Shown: positions 7,178 through 18,061 of the stretch, in pieces
Numbering within the stretch: position 1 is the first letter of the stretch
Layout: each line of letters opens with the position of its first letter
NCBI GenBank assembly: GCA_014055465.1
Contig: WIAF01000001.1
Span: 558,001 to 622,000, forward strand
DNA length: 64,000 nt
Source of the DNA: Nitrospira sp. CR1.1
GTDB lineage: Bacteria > Nitrospirota > Nitrospiria > Nitrospirales > Nitrospiraceae
Reading direction: 5' to 3'
Position numbers and translations under genes: made by a program
The notes under the pieces: generated by a model
Databases searched by the model: none
Told to the model about the DNA's origin: nothing
Seen by the model: only the letters and a program-made list of their open reading frames with translations

Positions 7178-9613
7178 TCACACCACGAAGTTGATCAACT
7201 TCTTCTCGACGTAAATGACCTTCTTCGGTTCTTTCCCCTGCAGCCATTCGGCAACTTCTTTTTTTGCGAGCGGCTCTAACTGCTCGCGCGAAGCCCCGGC
7301 ATCGACCTCCAACTTTCCACGCAGCTTCCCGTTGACTTGAACCGGGATCGTCAATCGATCGCTGACTACCAAGGCCGGATCGAATCGGGGCCAGGATTGT
7401 TGGCCGGCACTCGGTCGATGGCCGAGACGTTCCCAAAGTTCTTCGCTGAGATGCGGCGCAAAGGGCAGCAGCAGCAGGACGAACGGTTCCAACAGCCCGC
7501 GAGGCCGCTGATCCAGCTTGGTCATGTCGTTCGTAAACACCATCATCTGCGAAATGGCGGTATTGAATCGCAAGGCTTCGATATCCTCGGTGACTTTCTT
7601 GATGGTGTAGTGGAGCAATCGCTGCTGCTCAGCCGTCGGTACGGCGTTCGTCACCGCCGCACTCAACGCGCCGTCTTCGCCGATCATCAGCCGCCAGACC
7701 CGGTCGAGAAAGCGCGTGATGCCTTCAACCCCGCGCGTGCTCCAGGGCTTCATCGATTCCAGCGGCCCCATAAACATTTCATACAGGCGCACCGCATCGG
7801 CCCCGAACTGGTCGATCATCTCGTCCGGATTCACCACGTTGCCGCGCGACTTCGACATCTTCTGATTGTCTTCGCCGAGTACGATGCCCTGATGCACCAA
7901 TTTTTTGAACGGCTCCGGCGTACTGACCACGCCCGCGTCAAACAAGACCTTATGCCAAAAGCGGCTATAGAGGAGATGGAGCACCGCATGTTCGCTGCCG
8001 CCGATGTAGAGGTCCACCGGCATCCAGTAGTGTTCTTTCGCCGGATCAACAAGCTGCCGGGTGTTTTTCGGATCGATGAACCGCAGGTAGTACCAACAGG
8101 AGCCGGCCCACTGCGGCATCGTGTTCGTCTCGCGACGCGCCGCTTTGCCGGTCGCGGGATCCGTCGTCGTCAGCCATTCCTCGAGATTCGCCAGCGGGCT
8201 TTCTCCGCTACCGGAGGGTTTGAAGTTGCTGGTCTCGGGCAAGGGGAGCGGCAACTGCTCTTCCGGCAAGGGCCGTGGCTCGCCGTCAACCCAGACAATG
8301 GGAAACGGTTCTCCCCAATAACGCTGGCGGGCGAAGAGCCAATCCCGAAGTTTGTAATTGATGGTTTTTTTGCCCTTGCCCTTGGCTTCGAGCCAGGCCG
8401 TCATTTTAGGAATCGCGTCTACAGGCAACAGCCCATCGATCGAGAACGACCCGTCCGCTGTGGTCGAGTTGACCACGCGACCTCGATCTGTCTCGACGAA
8501 TGCTGCCTTGTCGATCTGCCCTCCCTGAATCACCTCGCGAATCGGCAGGTGATACTGCGTGGCAAAGGCCCAGTCGCGCTCATCATGAGCCGGCACCGCC
8601 ATAATCGCACCGGTGCCATAACTCATGAGCACATAGTCGGCAATCCAGATGGGCAAGCGTTCCTGATTGACGGGATTGATGGCGTAGCCGCCTGTAAAGA
8701 CGCCCGTTTTGACCTTCTCCAATTCCTGGCGTTGCAGATCGCTTTTACGAGCGGCCGCATCGCGATAGTCCGTCACCTGCGCCCGCTGCGACGGAGTCGT
8801 CACCACATCGACAAGGGGATGTTCAGGGGCCACGACCATATACGTCGCGCCGAACAGCGTATCAGGCCGGGTCGTGAAGACGCGCAGATTCCCCCTGGTA
8901 TCGGCCAGCGAAAAATCAACCTCCGCGCCGATCGAGCGGCCGATCCAGTTCTTCTGCATTTCCAGCGTGCTGGTCGGCCATTCGACCAGGGTCAAGTCAT
9001 CGAGCAGTCGCTCCGCATAGGCGGTGATCTTCAAGACCCATTGCCGCATCGGCTTGCGGATGACGTCAAACCCGCCGACCTCGCTCTTGCCATCGACGAT
9101 TTCTTCGTTGGCCAACACCGTCGACAACGCCGGACACCAATTGACCGGGACCTCCGCCACATAGGCCAGACCGCGCTCGAATAGCTTCAGAAAGATCCAC
9201 TGGGTCCAACGATAGTAGTCCTGATCGGTCGTGCTGAGTTCGCGTTCCCAGTCGTAGGACAAGCCGACGCGTTTCATCTGGCGCTTGAAGGTCGCAATAT
9301 TTTGCGCCGTGGTGATGGCAGGATGGACGCCCGTTTTCACGGCATATTGTTCAGCCGGTAATCCGAAGGCATCCCACCCCATCGGATGCAGCACGTTGAA
9401 GCCGCGCATGCGTTTATAGCGGGACACAATGTCGGTCGCGGTATACCCTTCCAAGTGCCCGACATGCAGACCCGACCCAGACGGATAGGGAAACATGTCG
9501 AGGCAGTAGAACTTGGGCTTCGAGGAATCATCCGAAGCCCGGAAAGGACGGTGGGCTTCCCAATAGGCCTGCCACTTCGATTCAAGGGCCTGGTGATCGT
9601 AGGATTTGCTCAT
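7178..9613 (-). CDS. leuS: Leucyl-tRNA synthetase
   Basis: This class Ia synthetase of 811 residues charges tRNA-Leu. The HIGH motif is HVGH at residues 50-53 ([12 protein letters not shown]), KMSKS is intact at about 585-589, and the CP1 editing domain (for example [20 protein letters not shown]) and the C-terminal VNGKLRGK domain are complete. ATG 9613 ([15 protein letters not shown]) is the family start; an in-frame extension to 9823 has no family similarity. First gene of the leuS-lptE-holA operon. Confidence 0.97.
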   Translation of the reverse strand: MSKSYDHQALESKWQAYWEAHRPFRASDDSSKPKFYCLDMFPYPSGSGLHVGHLEGYTATDIVSRYKRMRGFNVLHPMGWDAFGLPAEQYAVKTGVHPAITTAQNIATFKRQMKRVGLSYDWERELSTTDQDYYRWTQWIFLKLFERGLAYVAEVPVNWCPALSTVLANEEIVDGKSEVGGFDVIRKPMRQWVLKITAYAERLLDDLTLVEWPTSTLEMQKNWIGRSIGAEVDFSLADTRGNLRVFTTRPDTLFGATYMVVAPEHPLVDVVTTPSQRAQVTDYRDAAARKSDLQRQELEKVKTGVFTGGYAINPVNQERLPIWIADYVLMSYGTGAIMAVPAHDERDWAFATQYHLPIREVIQGGQIDKAAFVETDRGRVVNSTTADGSFSIDGLLPVDAIPKMTAWLEAKGKGKKTINYKLRDWLFARQRYWGEPFPIVWVDGEPRPLPEEQLPLPLPETSNFKPSGSGESPLANLEEWLTTTDPATGKAARRETNTMPQWAGSCWYYLRFIDPKNTRQLVDPAKEHYWMPVDLYIGGSEHAVLHLLYSRFWHKVLFDAGVVSTPEPFKKLVHQGIVLGEDNQKMSKSRGNVVNPDEMIDQFGADAVRLYEMFMGPLESMKPWSTRGVEGITRFLDRVWRLMIGEDGALSAAVTNAVPTAEQQRLLHYTIKKVTEDIEALRFNTAISQMMVFTNDMTKLDQRPRGLLEPFVLLLLPFAPHLSEELWERLGHRPSAGQQSWPRFDPALVVSDRLTIPVQVNGKLRGKLEVDAGASREQLEPLAKKEVAEWLQGKEPKKVIYVEKKLINFVV

Positions 9614-9666
9614 CGTATGGACATCACAGGTGACGCGTTGATTGGCACTCGACTGAAGAACGGGAG

Positions 9667-9695
9667 ACTGTAGCATACGCGGTACGCGGCAACAA
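9667..9695 (-). promoter_or_regulatory. Putative sigma-70 promoter of leuS operon
   Basis: On the minus strand: TTGTTG (-35), a 17-base spacer and TACAGT (-10), 53 bases before the leuS ATG. Confidence 0.35.
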
Positions 9696-9840
9696 GGATG
9701 CAGCGGGAGAAAGAGGTCCCGCGTTGACGCGTCCGTTTCGCTTGATCCGGCGAGCGACTCCTGTTCAAATGCCGGACAGGACGACGACGCGAACCGCCGG
9801 AACCGCGCCCGTTCACCCGGCAAGGAGTGGGCACTGGGCT

Positions 9841-10479
9841 ATGTACGCCACCTCTATTTTCCCACGGCTCATGGAGTGGGTGCTCCGCGGAGAGCGCTTT
9901 CAAACCGAACGCCAACTCCTGCTCGCGCCAGCCCATGGAGTCGTGCTGGAGATCGGTTTTGGCACCGGACTGAATCTGCCACACTACCCTCTGGCCGTCA
10001 CGGCCCTGCATACCGTGGAGCCCGCGATGCTCTTGCCTGACCGCGTCGCCAGACGAGTGGCGAGCGTCCCCTTTCCTGTCCACCTTCACCGGCTGAGCGC
10101 AGAGGGTCTACCCTTTGACGATGGCCTGTTCGATTACGCCGTCAGCACCTTCACCTTGTGTACGATTCCGGATCCGTCTGCGGCCTTGCGTGAAGTCCGG
10201 CGGGTCCTGAAGCCGGACGGCCGCCTTCTGTTCCTTGAACACGGCCGCAGTGACGACCCCTCCATTGCCCGCTGGCAGGACCGGCTTAACCCGCTGCAAC
10301 AGATTGTGGCCTGCGGCTGCAATCTCAACCGGCGCATCGATCAACTCGTGGTGCAAGCAGGGCTTCGACTCGAACAGTTCGATCGTTATACCCTGCCCGG
10401 TGTTCCTCGAATCGGTGGAGAGATGTATCGCGGCATGGCCTACCTCAACGGCCACCCGAAAACCATCCATCTGCCATAG
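9841..10479 (+). CDS. Class I SAM-dependent methyltransferase
   Basis: This Rossmann-fold methyltransferase of about 212 residues has motif I VLEIGFGTGLNLPHYP, the acidic loop HTVEP, motif LPFDDGLFDYAVSTFTLCTIPDP and the post-motif strand RRVLKPDGRLLFLEHG. These place it with the UbiE/Methyltransf_11 group, whose substrates cannot be told from sequence. The start is uncertain: MYATSIFPRLMEWVL at 9841 fits homologue length and has AAGGAG 13 bases upstream, while ATG 9769 and TTG 9724 are possible upstream starts. It is divergent from leuS. Confidence 0.85.
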   Translation: MYATSIFPRLMEWVLRGERFQTERQLLLAPAHGVVLEIGFGTGLNLPHYPLAVTALHTVEPAMLLPDRVARRVASVPFPVHLHRLSAEGLPFDDGLFDYAVSTFTLCTIPDPSAALREVRRVLKPDGRLLFLEHGRSDDPSIARWQDRLNPLQQIVACGCNLNRRIDQLVVQAGLRLEQFDRYTLPGVPRIGGEMYRGMAYLNGHPKTIHLP

Positions 10480-10484
10480 GAAAA

Positions 10485-10513
10485 TTGTATCCCTCTTGGT
10501 AATTCTGTACACT
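10485..10513 (+). promoter_or_regulatory. Putative sigma-70 promoter of the hybrid kinase gene
   Basis: TTGTAT, a 17-base spacer, then TACACT, 53 bases before the ATG of the kinase gene. Confidence 0.3.
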
Positions 10514-10566
10514 GCGCCTACCCAAGTGTTTCTTCGCATTTGTCCTTCCAGGCGGAAGTGATCCCC

Positions 10567-13500
10567 ATGGCGTCCTCGCAACTGTTGCCGGGCCCCCACC
10601 CTTCTTCGGCCTCCGCTTCCGGACCGATCGATTCAGCCAGAGAGACCAGCCTGGCGTTGCAGCGAGTCGCCCTGCTCTATCAGGCCATGCCCGCGGCGCT
10701 CATTGCCGGCCTCGGGTGCGCCGTTGCACTGATCTTCGTCAACTGGAACATACTCCCACACGACCGGCTCCTCGCCTGGCTGGCGTATCATCTGCTGCTG
10801 TCGATCGGTCGATATGGGCTGGCGCGATCATTCACCCGCACCTCGCCCACGCAGGCTACGATTCGCTGGTGGGACCGAGCTTTTTTGACGGGAACGTTGC
10901 TGGCCGGACTCGGCTGGGGCGCCACAGCCCTCATACTGTTCTCCGAATCGTCACCTTCACAGCAAGTGTTCTTAGCGTTCGTGCTGGCAGGCGTGTGTGC
11001 GGGCGCCTCCTCCACGCTGGCGGCGCGATTCGACGCGTTTCTGTCCTTTTCCGTTCCAACCCTCGCGCCGCTGATCCTCCGCTTCTTTTTGCTCAACCAT
11101 GAGCAAGCCCTGCCTATGGCCATGTGCACGCTGCTGTTTTCCCTCCTTATGGTCTATACGGCATACCGCACGTCCAACAACGTTCTGGAAACCCTCCAAC
11201 TGAAATATCACAACGCGCAATTGGTGGATCAGCTCTCCTCGCAATTGGAAGAGGGCGAGCAGACAGCGCTGTTGTTGAACGTGCATACCGAGCACTACCG
11301 ATTCATCATGGAGTATGCGCAGGACATCATTTACCGAACCGACCGGAACGGCCGGTTTACGTTCATCAATCCTGCCGTGGTCCGGCTCCTCGGGTACCAT
11401 GAGACCGACGTGCTCGGCCATCCCGCGTTGGATTTCGTCCATCCGAATTTCCGCCGCCGCGCGGAGAATTTTTATCTCCGCCAGTTTCTCCGCAAGACTC
11501 CCAGCACCTATTATGAATTCCCGCTGGTGACCAGAACGCGCCAGACCCTGTGGGTGGGCCAAAACGTGCAATTGCTGCTCCGCGAGCAGAATGTCATCGG
11601 ATTCCAAGCCGTGATGCGCGATATCTCGGCCCGAAAGGAAACCGAAGAGGCCTTACGCTTCAGCCAGGATCGATACCGCGCGCTGTTCGAAAGCAGCCCC
11701 GAAATGCTCATGACCGTCGATGCAAAAGGAACCTTGCTCACGGTGAATGCCACCGCCGCTGCGGAGTTGGGCTATAGCGCCGAATGGCTGATCGGCCAAC
11801 CCATCTCATTGCTCGTGCACGTCGACGACCGCGAAGCCGTGCAACAACATTTCGCAGACTGTCTGGAACGACCGGGAGAGGTCCTCCGCGGAGAGTTCCG
11901 AACGATCCGCAACGGGGGCAGCCCTCTGTGGGTGCGGGAAGCCTCTAGGGCTGTCCGCAATCCCACCGGGCAGTTCGACATCCTGATCGTGTGCGAGAAC
12001 GTCACCGAACGGAAAGGCATGGAAGACGCCTTGACCCACACGCGTCAACTCCTGGAGTCCATCGTAGAGCACATTCCCCACATGGTCTTCCTGAAGGATG
12101 CCCGCGAGTTGCGCTTCGTGCAGTTCAATCAAGCCGGCGAACAACTCATCGGCTTACCCCGGGAAGCGCTCCTGGGGAAAAATGACTTCGACCTCTTCCC
12201 TCGTGAACAGGCGGAATTCTTTACCGCGAGGGATCGGGAGGTGCTGACCGGCGGAGCACTTTTGGACATTCCAGCCGAACCGATTCAGACCAAGGATCGT
12301 GGCTTACGGTGGCTTCATACCAGGAAGCTTCCACTCTCTGATCACACTGGTGTGCCCCGGTACCTTCTCGGCATTTCGGAAGACATCACGGATCAGAAGC
12401 AGCGACAGGAAATCGAACAACACCGGTTGGGGCAACTGGCGACACAACAGACCGTCCTGCATAAACTGGCAGAAGATCCGGCCATTCACAGCGGACACCC
12501 CCACCAGGCGTTTCCGGTGATGACCGAACATGCAGCCGGCGCCTTCGTGGTCGAACGAGCAAGCATATGGCTCTTTGACCAGACCCAATCCTCTCTGATC
12601 TTGCAAGACTTGTTCGAAGTTACCCCCAAACGGCATAGCCACGGAACCATACTATCCATCAAAGAATATCGAGCCTACCTCCGCGCCCTCGAAACTGAGC
12701 CCTATTCCCTAGCCGCCCATGCCGCCCGGACTGATCCGCGCACCAGCGAACTGACTGCGTCATACCTGGCCCCCCTAGGCATAGAATCCATGCTCGATGC
12801 ACCGATTCGCCGCCATGGACGCGTCGTGGGAGTCTTGTGCCTCGAGCATGTCGGTCCACCCAAGATGTGGACCAGCGAGGAAAAGGCCTTCGCCGCCTCG
12901 CTGGCCGCCATGGCCACCCTGACTCTGGAGGCCGCCGATCGCCGGCAGGCTCAAGAGGCGCTGGAGCAACACGTGCGCGAGCGGACCGGCGAATTGCGGC
13001 GTATGACTGCACATCTGCAGACCATTATCGAAGAGTCTCCCTTAGCGATGATCGAATTGGATCACGCGGGCCACGTCACGACCTGGAATGCCGCCGCCGC
13101 CTCGCTCTTCGGATGGACCAGAGACGAGGTCCTCGGACAGGAACTCCCGTATGTGCCGCCAGGACAAGAGCGGGAGTCTGATGCATTGTGGGACTCGGTC
13201 ATGAGCGGGGGCGCGCCACACGGCCTGGAACTGCATAGAAAACGAAAAGACGGCAGCCTCATCGACGTCCACATGTGGGGTACACTGCTACAAGGCGGCG
13301 GTCAGACGACCGGGTCCATCGGATTCTTCATCGACGTGACCGAACACAAACAGCTGGAGGAGCAACTCCGGCAAGCACACAAGATGGAAGGGATCGGACG
13401 ACTGGCCGGCGGCGTGGCCCACGATTTTAACAACCTGCTAACAGTCATTAATGGATGTGCCACGCTCGTTTTGGAACAGGTGCGGGCTGAAGATCCGTTG

Positions 13501-14505
13501 CGCCGCTTGTTGACTGAGATCCTGACCGCCGGTCAACGGGCGGCGGCACTGACCAAGCAACTCCTCGCCTTCAGTCGTCGGCAGGTCCTGACGTTTCAGG
13601 TCTTCGACCTCAATGAAGCACTTTCGTCGATCAGCTCCATGATCGAACGATTGATCGGCGAAGATATCACTCTCGTGAGGAACCTCACCACCCAACCCTG
13701 CATCATCCGCGCAGACCGGGGACAGATCGATCAGGTCGTGTTGAATCTGGCGGTGAATGCCAAGGACGCCATGCCCCAAGGAGGTATGTTGACCATGGCG
13801 ACGCGAACCCTGACCCTTGCGGCAGATACGCCAGTACCCCATCCCTCGATGCTTCCGGGAAGGTATGCACATCTCTCAGTTCACGACTCCGGAGAGGGGA
13901 TGGATCAGACCACTCTCTCACATATTTTCGAACCCTTCTTCACCACGAAGGAGGAGGGCAGAGGCACCGGCCTAGGGTTGGCCACAGTCTATGGAATCGT
14001 CAAACAAAGTCAGGGCTTCATCTTTGCCGACAGCCTCCCCGGCGAAGGCGCCACTTTCGACATATATTTCCCGTTGGCCCAGGCGCCGCCGCTGACTGCC
14101 GGACCACCCACTCCTACGCAACCCCACTGTGGTTGCGAAACCATCCTCTTGGTCGAAGATCAACAGGCCGTCCGAATGCTGCTCACGAATGCCCTCTCGG
14201 ATTACGGCTATACCTTACTTGAAGCCTCTAGCGGGCAAGAGGCGCTCCGACTCGCTGCCGCCGCGAAGACTCCCATTGACATTCTGCTCACCGACGTCGT
14301 CATGCCGCAGATGACCGGCCCGACCCTAGCTGAACGCCTGCGCCAGCATTCGCCCCATCTCCGGGTGCTGTTTATGTCGGGCTATGCGGAGGGAAGTGTG
14401 CTGCCGACGTTCCTCGCTGAACCGGGCACCGGCTTCATTCAGAAGCCGTTCCTCCCTACGGAGCTCGCGCGGAAACTTCGTGAACTGCTCGATACCCTCA
14501 CGTAG
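10567..14505 (+). CDS. Hybrid sensor histidine kinase, multi-PAS/GAF
   Basis: This membrane sensor kinase has 1312 residues. Domains in order: 6-7 transmembrane helices (about 35-205), coiled coil (205-240), PAS (243-365), PAS (371-490), PAS (494-610), GAF (640-790), PAS (812-925), HisKA with phospho-acceptor His952 (VAHDFNNLL), HATPase with N box ([10 protein letters not shown]) and G boxes ([20 protein letters not shown]), and a C-terminal receiver with Asp1243 (LLTDVVMP). The NtrB-like HDFNN kinase core joined to a receiver is common in environmental bacteria. No cognate regulator gene is adjacent, so output probably goes through a phosphorelay elsewhere. ATG 10567 is preferred to TTG 10540. 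The signal sensed is unknown. Confidence 0.93.
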   Translation: MASSQLLPGPHPSSASASGPIDSARETSLALQRVALLYQAMPAALIAGLGCAVALIFVNWNILPHDRLLAWLAYHLLLSIGRYGLARSFTRTSPTQATIRWWDRAFLTGTLLAGLGWGATALILFSESSPSQQVFLAFVLAGVCAGASSTLAARFDAFLSFSVPTLAPLILRFFLLNHEQALPMAMCTLLFSLLMVYTAYRTSNNVLETLQLKYHNAQLVDQLSSQLEEGEQTALLLNVHTEHYRFIMEYAQDIIYRTDRNGRFTFINPAVVRLLGYHETDVLGHPALDFVHPNFRRRAENFYLRQFLRKTPSTYYEFPLVTRTRQTLWVGQNVQLLLREQNVIGFQAVMRDISARKETEEALRFSQDRYRALFESSPEMLMTVDAKGTLLTVNATAAAELGYSAEWLIGQPISLLVHVDDREAVQQHFADCLERPGEVLRGEFRTIRNGGSPLWVREASRAVRNPTGQFDILIVCENVTERKGMEDALTHTRQLLESIVEHIPHMVFLKDARELRFVQFNQAGEQLIGLPREALLGKNDFDLFPREQAEFFTARDREVLTGGALLDIPAEPIQTKDRGLRWLHTRKLPLSDHTGVPRYLLGISEDITDQKQRQEIEQHRLGQLATQQTVLHKLAEDPAIHSGHPHQAFPVMTEHAAGAFVVERASIWLFDQTQSSLILQDLFEVTPKRHSHGTILSIKEYRAYLRALETEPYSLAAHAARTDPRTSELTASYLAPLGIESMLDAPIRRHGRVVGVLCLEHVGPPKMWTSEEKAFAASLAAMATLTLEAADRRQAQEALEQHVRERTGELRRMTAHLQTIIEESPLAMIELDHAGHVTTWNAAAASLFGWTRDEVLGQELPYVPPGQERESDALWDSVMSGGAPHGLELHRKRKDGSLIDVHMWGTLLQGGGQTTGSIGFFIDVTEHKQLEEQLRQAHKMEGIGRLAGGVAHDFNNLLTVINGCATLVLEQVRAEDPLRRLLTEILTAGQRAAALTKQLLAFSRRQVLTFQVFDLNEALSSISSMIERLIGEDITLVRNLTTQPCIIRADRGQIDQVVLNLAVNAKDAMPQGGMLTMATRTLTLAADTPVPHPSMLPGRYAHLSVHDSGEGMDQTTLSHIFEPFFTTKEEGRGTGLGLATVYGIVKQSQGFIFADSLPGEGATFDIYFPLAQAPPLTAGPPTPTQPHCGCETILLVEDQQAVRMLLTNALSDYGYTLLEASSGQEALRLAAAAKTPIDILLTDVVMPQMTGPTLAERLRQHSPHLRVLFMSGYAEGSVLPTFLAEPGTGFIQKPFLPTELARKLRELLDTLT

Positions 14506-14551
14506 ACACTCGAGGATTCACAGAGAGGGGCGTAGGATGCTCGCGGGTGAC

Positions 14552-15241
14552 TTACCGGGGCAGGATCGACTGGAAGTTTTCGATGGAGTGAAACCTTGCT
14601 GAAGGAACCGGCGAGGCTTGAGAGCTCGACTTCGACCGATGAAAGATCCTGCCGATGCCGAATTGCTCAGCCGCCGCGAGACATTGCTCATCGTCGTCGA
14701 TGTAGAGAGCCCGCGACGGCTCAAATCCAACCAGTTCCCGACAGGTCGGCCAATACTCCGAGCGCATCTTGAGCCATCCCACCTCAAAGGCGTCCACGAT
14801 CCGATCGACCTGCCGGTGCAGACCGGTCTTCGCGGTTTTCACCTCAACTCCCGCCCGATGCGCATTCGTGAGAATCGTCACGCGCTTTCCCAGCCGCCGC
14901 AACGAGAGGAGAAACGCTTCGGCGTCAGGAAGAAACCCGATCATGTGGTCGAGCTCGCGATGCATCGCCACCACATCGATCTGCACCCGCTCCGTCCAAT
15001 AGTGCAAATCCGTCCAGGCGAGCTCGCCCTCCACGGAGCGATACATGTTCATCAGCCGGTCTTGCGCTTCAGGAAACGTCATCGCATGCTTGACGGCATA
15101 CCGTCTCGGCAGCTCTTCTTCGAAGAAAAAGTTGTCGAAATGACGGTCCAGCAGCGTGCCGTCCATATCGAGGAGGACATCGTCGATCTTGGTCCAATCG
15201 ACGGCTGGAGGAGCCTGGCCTGAACGGTGAGGCAGCATCAC
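14552..15241 (-). CDS. yrfG: HAD-family nucleotidase, YrfG-like
   Basis: This 229-residue haloacid-dehalogenase phosphatase has motif I DMDGTLLD, motif II LTNA, motif III Lys (VGWLKMRSEYW) and motif IV DDDEQ. The stretch LLDMDGTLLDRHFDNFFFE and the later LHYWTERV closely resemble E. coli YrfG (GMP/IMP nucleotidase), so a purine 5'-nucleotidase role is likely but not proven. The start is GTG 15241 or ATG 15238. TATACT lies 6 bases upstream of the ATG, so the message may be leaderless. It converges with the hybrid kinase gene (46 bases between stops) and diverges from der. Confidence 0.85.
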   Translation of the reverse strand: MMLPHRSGQAPPAVDWTKIDDVLLDMDGTLLDRHFDNFFFEEELPRRYAVKHAMTFPEAQDRLMNMYRSVEGELAWTDLHYWTERVQIDVVAMHRELDHMIGFLPDAEAFLLSLRRLGKRVTILTNAHRAGVEVKTAKTGLHRQVDRIVDAFEVGWLKMRSEYWPTCRELVGFEPSRALYIDDDEQCLAAAEQFGIGRIFHRSKSSSQASPVPSARFHSIENFQSILPR

Positions 15242-15316
15242 GGCAGTATAACGGAGACCCGCGGGACAAGACGAGTCATTGTGTTCAACGAAATTTCTAT
15301 GCTACCGTCGCGAGCT

Positions 15317-16693
15317 ATGTCGCGCACAAAACCTGCTCGTGGTCCCGTAGTCCCGCTCTTCACACTGGAAGGCGGTCGTCTGCCCATTATCGCCCTGGTG
15401 GGGCGGCCCAATGTGGGTAAATCGACCCTCTTCAATCGCATTCTCGGCACGCGAGCCGCCATCGTGGACGATGTGCCCGGTGTGACGAGAGATCGCAACT
15501 ACGCCGATACCAGCTATCGCAACCGCCATTTCCGCCTGGTCGACACCGGCGGACTCGACCCCACGGCCCATGAAGGCATGTTGTCCTTAATCCGGCAACA
15601 ATCCCAACTTGCAATTGCGGAAGCGGACATCCTGGTCCTGGTCCTCGACGCTCGAGCAGGCCTCACTCCGCCAGATGAAGAAGTGGTGGCGACGTTGCGC
15701 GGCTCTGACAAACCGGTATTTTATGTGATCAACAAGGTCGATACGCCGAAGGCCGATCCTCTGGTTGCCGACTTCTATCGCCTAGGGCAGGAGCAGCTGT
15801 ATCCCCTCTCGGCCGAACATGGCATCGGCGTCGCCGAATTGCTCGACGACCTGTTTCCCCATATGGTCGAGACGCCGGGAGAAGAGACGCTCACGGCAAT
15901 CCCGCGCATTGCCATCGTTGGGCGCCCAAACGTCGGGAAATCCACCCTGGTGAACTCAGTACTCGGTGAAGCGCGCGTGGTGGTCAGCAACGTGCCTGGA
16001 ACCACCCGTGATCCGGTGGACTCGATTGCGACCTTCAAGGACCGGCAATATGTCCTGACCGACACGGCCGGCATCCGCCGCCGGGGACGTGTGGAGCGCG
16101 GGATCGAGGGCTACAGTGTGGCCCGCTCGCTCCGCGCGATCGGCCGTTCAGATATTGCGGTGCTTCTCCTCGACGCTGAAGAAGGCGTCACGGAACAAGA
16201 TACCAAGATCGCCGGCCTGGTCCTCAAGCAGGGGCGGGCCTGCATCCTGATTGTGAACAAGTGGGACCTCAAGGCCGACGACGTCGATGCTCGAGAGGCC
16301 TACAAACAAGACCTTGAACGCCGCTTTCCTTTCCTCGCCTGGGCGCCGGTTCTCTTTATCTCAGCGCTGGAACAGGATTTCTTGCGCGGCCTGTTCGCCT
16401 TGATCGACCAGGTCTACTTTTCGTTTTGCAAACGTGTGCCCACCGGCGCACTGAACCAGTTTTTCCAGGGGCTGCTGGAAAAACATCCATTGCCGGTCAG
16501 AAAGGGAAAACCGGCCAAAGCGAGTAAATCGGCCTTTGTGACGCAAGTCGCGACACGCCCTCCGGCCTTTGCGCTATTTGTGGGGCACCCCGACAACATG
16601 ACCCCGGCCTATCTCCGTTTTCTCGAGAATCAAATCCGGAAAGAATATCATTTTTCCGGCACACCCATTCGTTTGATGACTCGAAAAAAATAA
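15317..16693 (+). CDS. der: Ribosome biogenesis GTPase Der (EngA)
   Basis: This protein of 458 residues carries tandem GTPase domains and assists 50S assembly. Both P-loops read GRPNVGKST, with G3 DTGG and DTAG and G4 NKVD and NKWD, followed by the KH-like C-terminal domain (PAFALFVGHPDNMTPAYLRFL). ATG 15317 (MSRTKPARG) is chosen because upstream in-frame starts at 15227 and 15299 only add unconserved residues and the first overlaps the divergent HAD gene. No obvious partner genes share its operon. Confidence 0.96.
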   Translation: MSRTKPARGPVVPLFTLEGGRLPIIALVGRPNVGKSTLFNRILGTRAAIVDDVPGVTRDRNYADTSYRNRHFRLVDTGGLDPTAHEGMLSLIRQQSQLAIAEADILVLVLDARAGLTPPDEEVVATLRGSDKPVFYVINKVDTPKADPLVADFYRLGQEQLYPLSAEHGIGVAELLDDLFPHMVETPGEETLTAIPRIAIVGRPNVGKSTLVNSVLGEARVVVSNVPGTTRDPVDSIATFKDRQYVLTDTAGIRRRGRVERGIEGYSVARSLRAIGRSDIAVLLLDAEEGVTEQDTKIAGLVLKQGRACILIVNKWDLKADDVDAREAYKQDLERRFPFLAWAPVLFISALEQDFLRGLFALIDQVYFSFCKRVPTGALNQFFQGLLEKHPLPVRKGKPAKASKSAFVTQVATRPPAFALFVGHPDNMTPAYLRFLENQIRKEYHFSGTPIRLMTRKK

Positions 16694-16956
16694 TACGCGG
16701 AGGGCGGCCACGCGTCTCGGATCACTCGTGCCTCACCCACAACGCTCATCCCGGCTCTTCGATCGTCAACAGACAGACCCCGAAGGCCTTTCAGCTTGAC
16801 TCATGCCGACCAGCATGTTATTCGCACAGGAGACGTTGTACGCCACGTACGATCCGGCAGGAACCGCTGCTCATCCAAATGGCCGGTTCCTCCCCCGTTC
16901 AATCGGCGTGAGACCATTCCAAACCGCATCATTCGATTCAAACGAAGGTACCCCTC

Positions 16957-17982
16957 GTGAACTCCGACCAACGATTCCGATTTGTTTCACTCTCGTTAAG
17001 TGCCGTGCTTTCCCTGAGCTGCCTGCCTGCCGCAAGCTGGGCGGAAACTGCGGCCCCGCTCATCGAACCGCCTCCGCTCGCTGAGCCGGCCGACCCGGTT
17101 GTGCCGGAGGCGATTCCGGTTGAACCCGAGCCGACCCGGACCGTCGCCACCGCCCCGGTTTCCCCTTCGGTGCAAGTGTCCGGTTCGATTTGGAGATCGA
17201 AACCGGGCATCGTCTTTCTGCAGACGCCGATTGGCCCTCTCTCGCTCAGCTCTAAAACGACGCTGCGCGACGTCAAGAGCTCGCAGAAAATCACGCTCTG
17301 GGTCCATGGCACCACCACAGTCATTGATATCCGCGAGAGGGGCGCCGACAAACTGGTGCATCGATATGTGACGGCCATGCCTAACTTCACCTCTCCAGAG
17401 AAACACACCCTGGCGCTCTGGACGCCGGACGGGGAACAATCCTTCGCGCTCGGCGGGCTGGCCGCAAAAATTGCCGGACGCTCAGACGAACAACCCTTGA
17501 CCATCGAAGTCGACGGAGCCGGCACGGTTCGCGGCCTGCATGACGTACAATACGATCTTCAAGTGAATCAGATTCCCCGTACGCCATCATCGGTGCATCT
17601 CCTCTTGAACGGCACGGTCTCAAAACTGAAGTCAAACTACGTGTTTCTGAAAACCCCCCTGGGCATCGTCACCGTGAGCGGAAAAACCGGCGTCCGAAAC
17701 GCCAAGGTCGGACAGGAGATGTCGGTGTGGGTGCAGGATCGGCACGTGGCCATCGACCTGTATCAAGACGATGTGTCCACGCCGTCACGCCGGTTTCTCT
17801 CCGGCCCGCTGACCTATGCGCCTGAAGGACAGAGCGCATTGATCATGCAGGGGCCGGAAGGCACACAGTCCATTCCTCTCGCGCAACGGCCGGCGGCCCT
17901 CTCGGCAGTGAAAGAAGGCTTGCCGATCACGGTTGAGCTCGGCCGGCAAGGCGAACTCCTCGACGTCCGGCGCGTCAATTAG
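16957..17982 (+). CDS. Secreted protein with an internally duplicated beta domain, function unknown
   Basis: The start is GTG with GAAGG 9 bases upstream. The 341-residue protein has a Sec signal peptide (to about residue 29, ending SWAE), a Pro/Glu-rich linker (30-68) and two copies of a beta-rich unit. Copy one (about 75-125: VSGSIWRSKPGIVFLQTPIG) and copy two (about 212-265: LNGTVSKLKSNYVFLKTPLG) share the pattern G-x-(V/I)-x(8)-VFL-TP-G-(L/V)-S-x-KT. No enzyme motif is visible. It precedes an ECF sigma gene and may belong to an envelope-stress locus. The 263 bases upstream hold no gene I can support. Confidence 0.75.
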   Translation: MNSDQRFRFVSLSLSAVLSLSCLPAASWAETAAPLIEPPPLAEPADPVVPEAIPVEPEPTRTVATAPVSPSVQVSGSIWRSKPGIVFLQTPIGPLSLSSKTTLRDVKSSQKITLWVHGTTTVIDIRERGADKLVHRYVTAMPNFTSPEKHTLALWTPDGEQSFALGGLAAKIAGRSDEQPLTIEVDGAGTVRGLHDVQYDLQVNQIPRTPSSVHLLLNGTVSKLKSNYVFLKTPLGIVTVSGKTGVRNAKVGQEMSVWVQDRHVAIDLYQDDVSTPSRRFLSGPLTYAPEGQSALIMQGPEGTQSIPLAQRPAALSAVKEGLPITVELGRQGELLDVRRVN

Positions 17983-18020
17983 CCGCTCACCGGCGACACC
18001 GTTTGCACCGAGCCGCTCGC

Positions 18021-18050
18021 TTGACAGGGTCTGAACGCCACCCGTAGACT
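18021..18050 (+). promoter_or_regulatory. Putative promoter of the ECF sigma operon, possibly leaderless
   Basis: A perfect -35 TTGACA is followed by an 18-base spacer and TAGACT. The -10 ends only 11 bases before the ATG at 18062, and no Shine-Dalgarno sequence is present, so the transcript would start about 5 bases before the start codon. Confidence 0.5.
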
Positions 18051-18061
18051 CGCTGCCGCGT

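Noticed and set aside
7337..9184. A 615-codon open frame on the plus strand
   Set aside because: It is wholly antisense to leuS, has no family similarity and arises from GC-rich codon bias.
16803..17084. A 93-codon frame before the duplicated-domain protein
   Set aside because: It overlaps the signal-peptide region of the real gene in another frame and has no ribosome-binding site.
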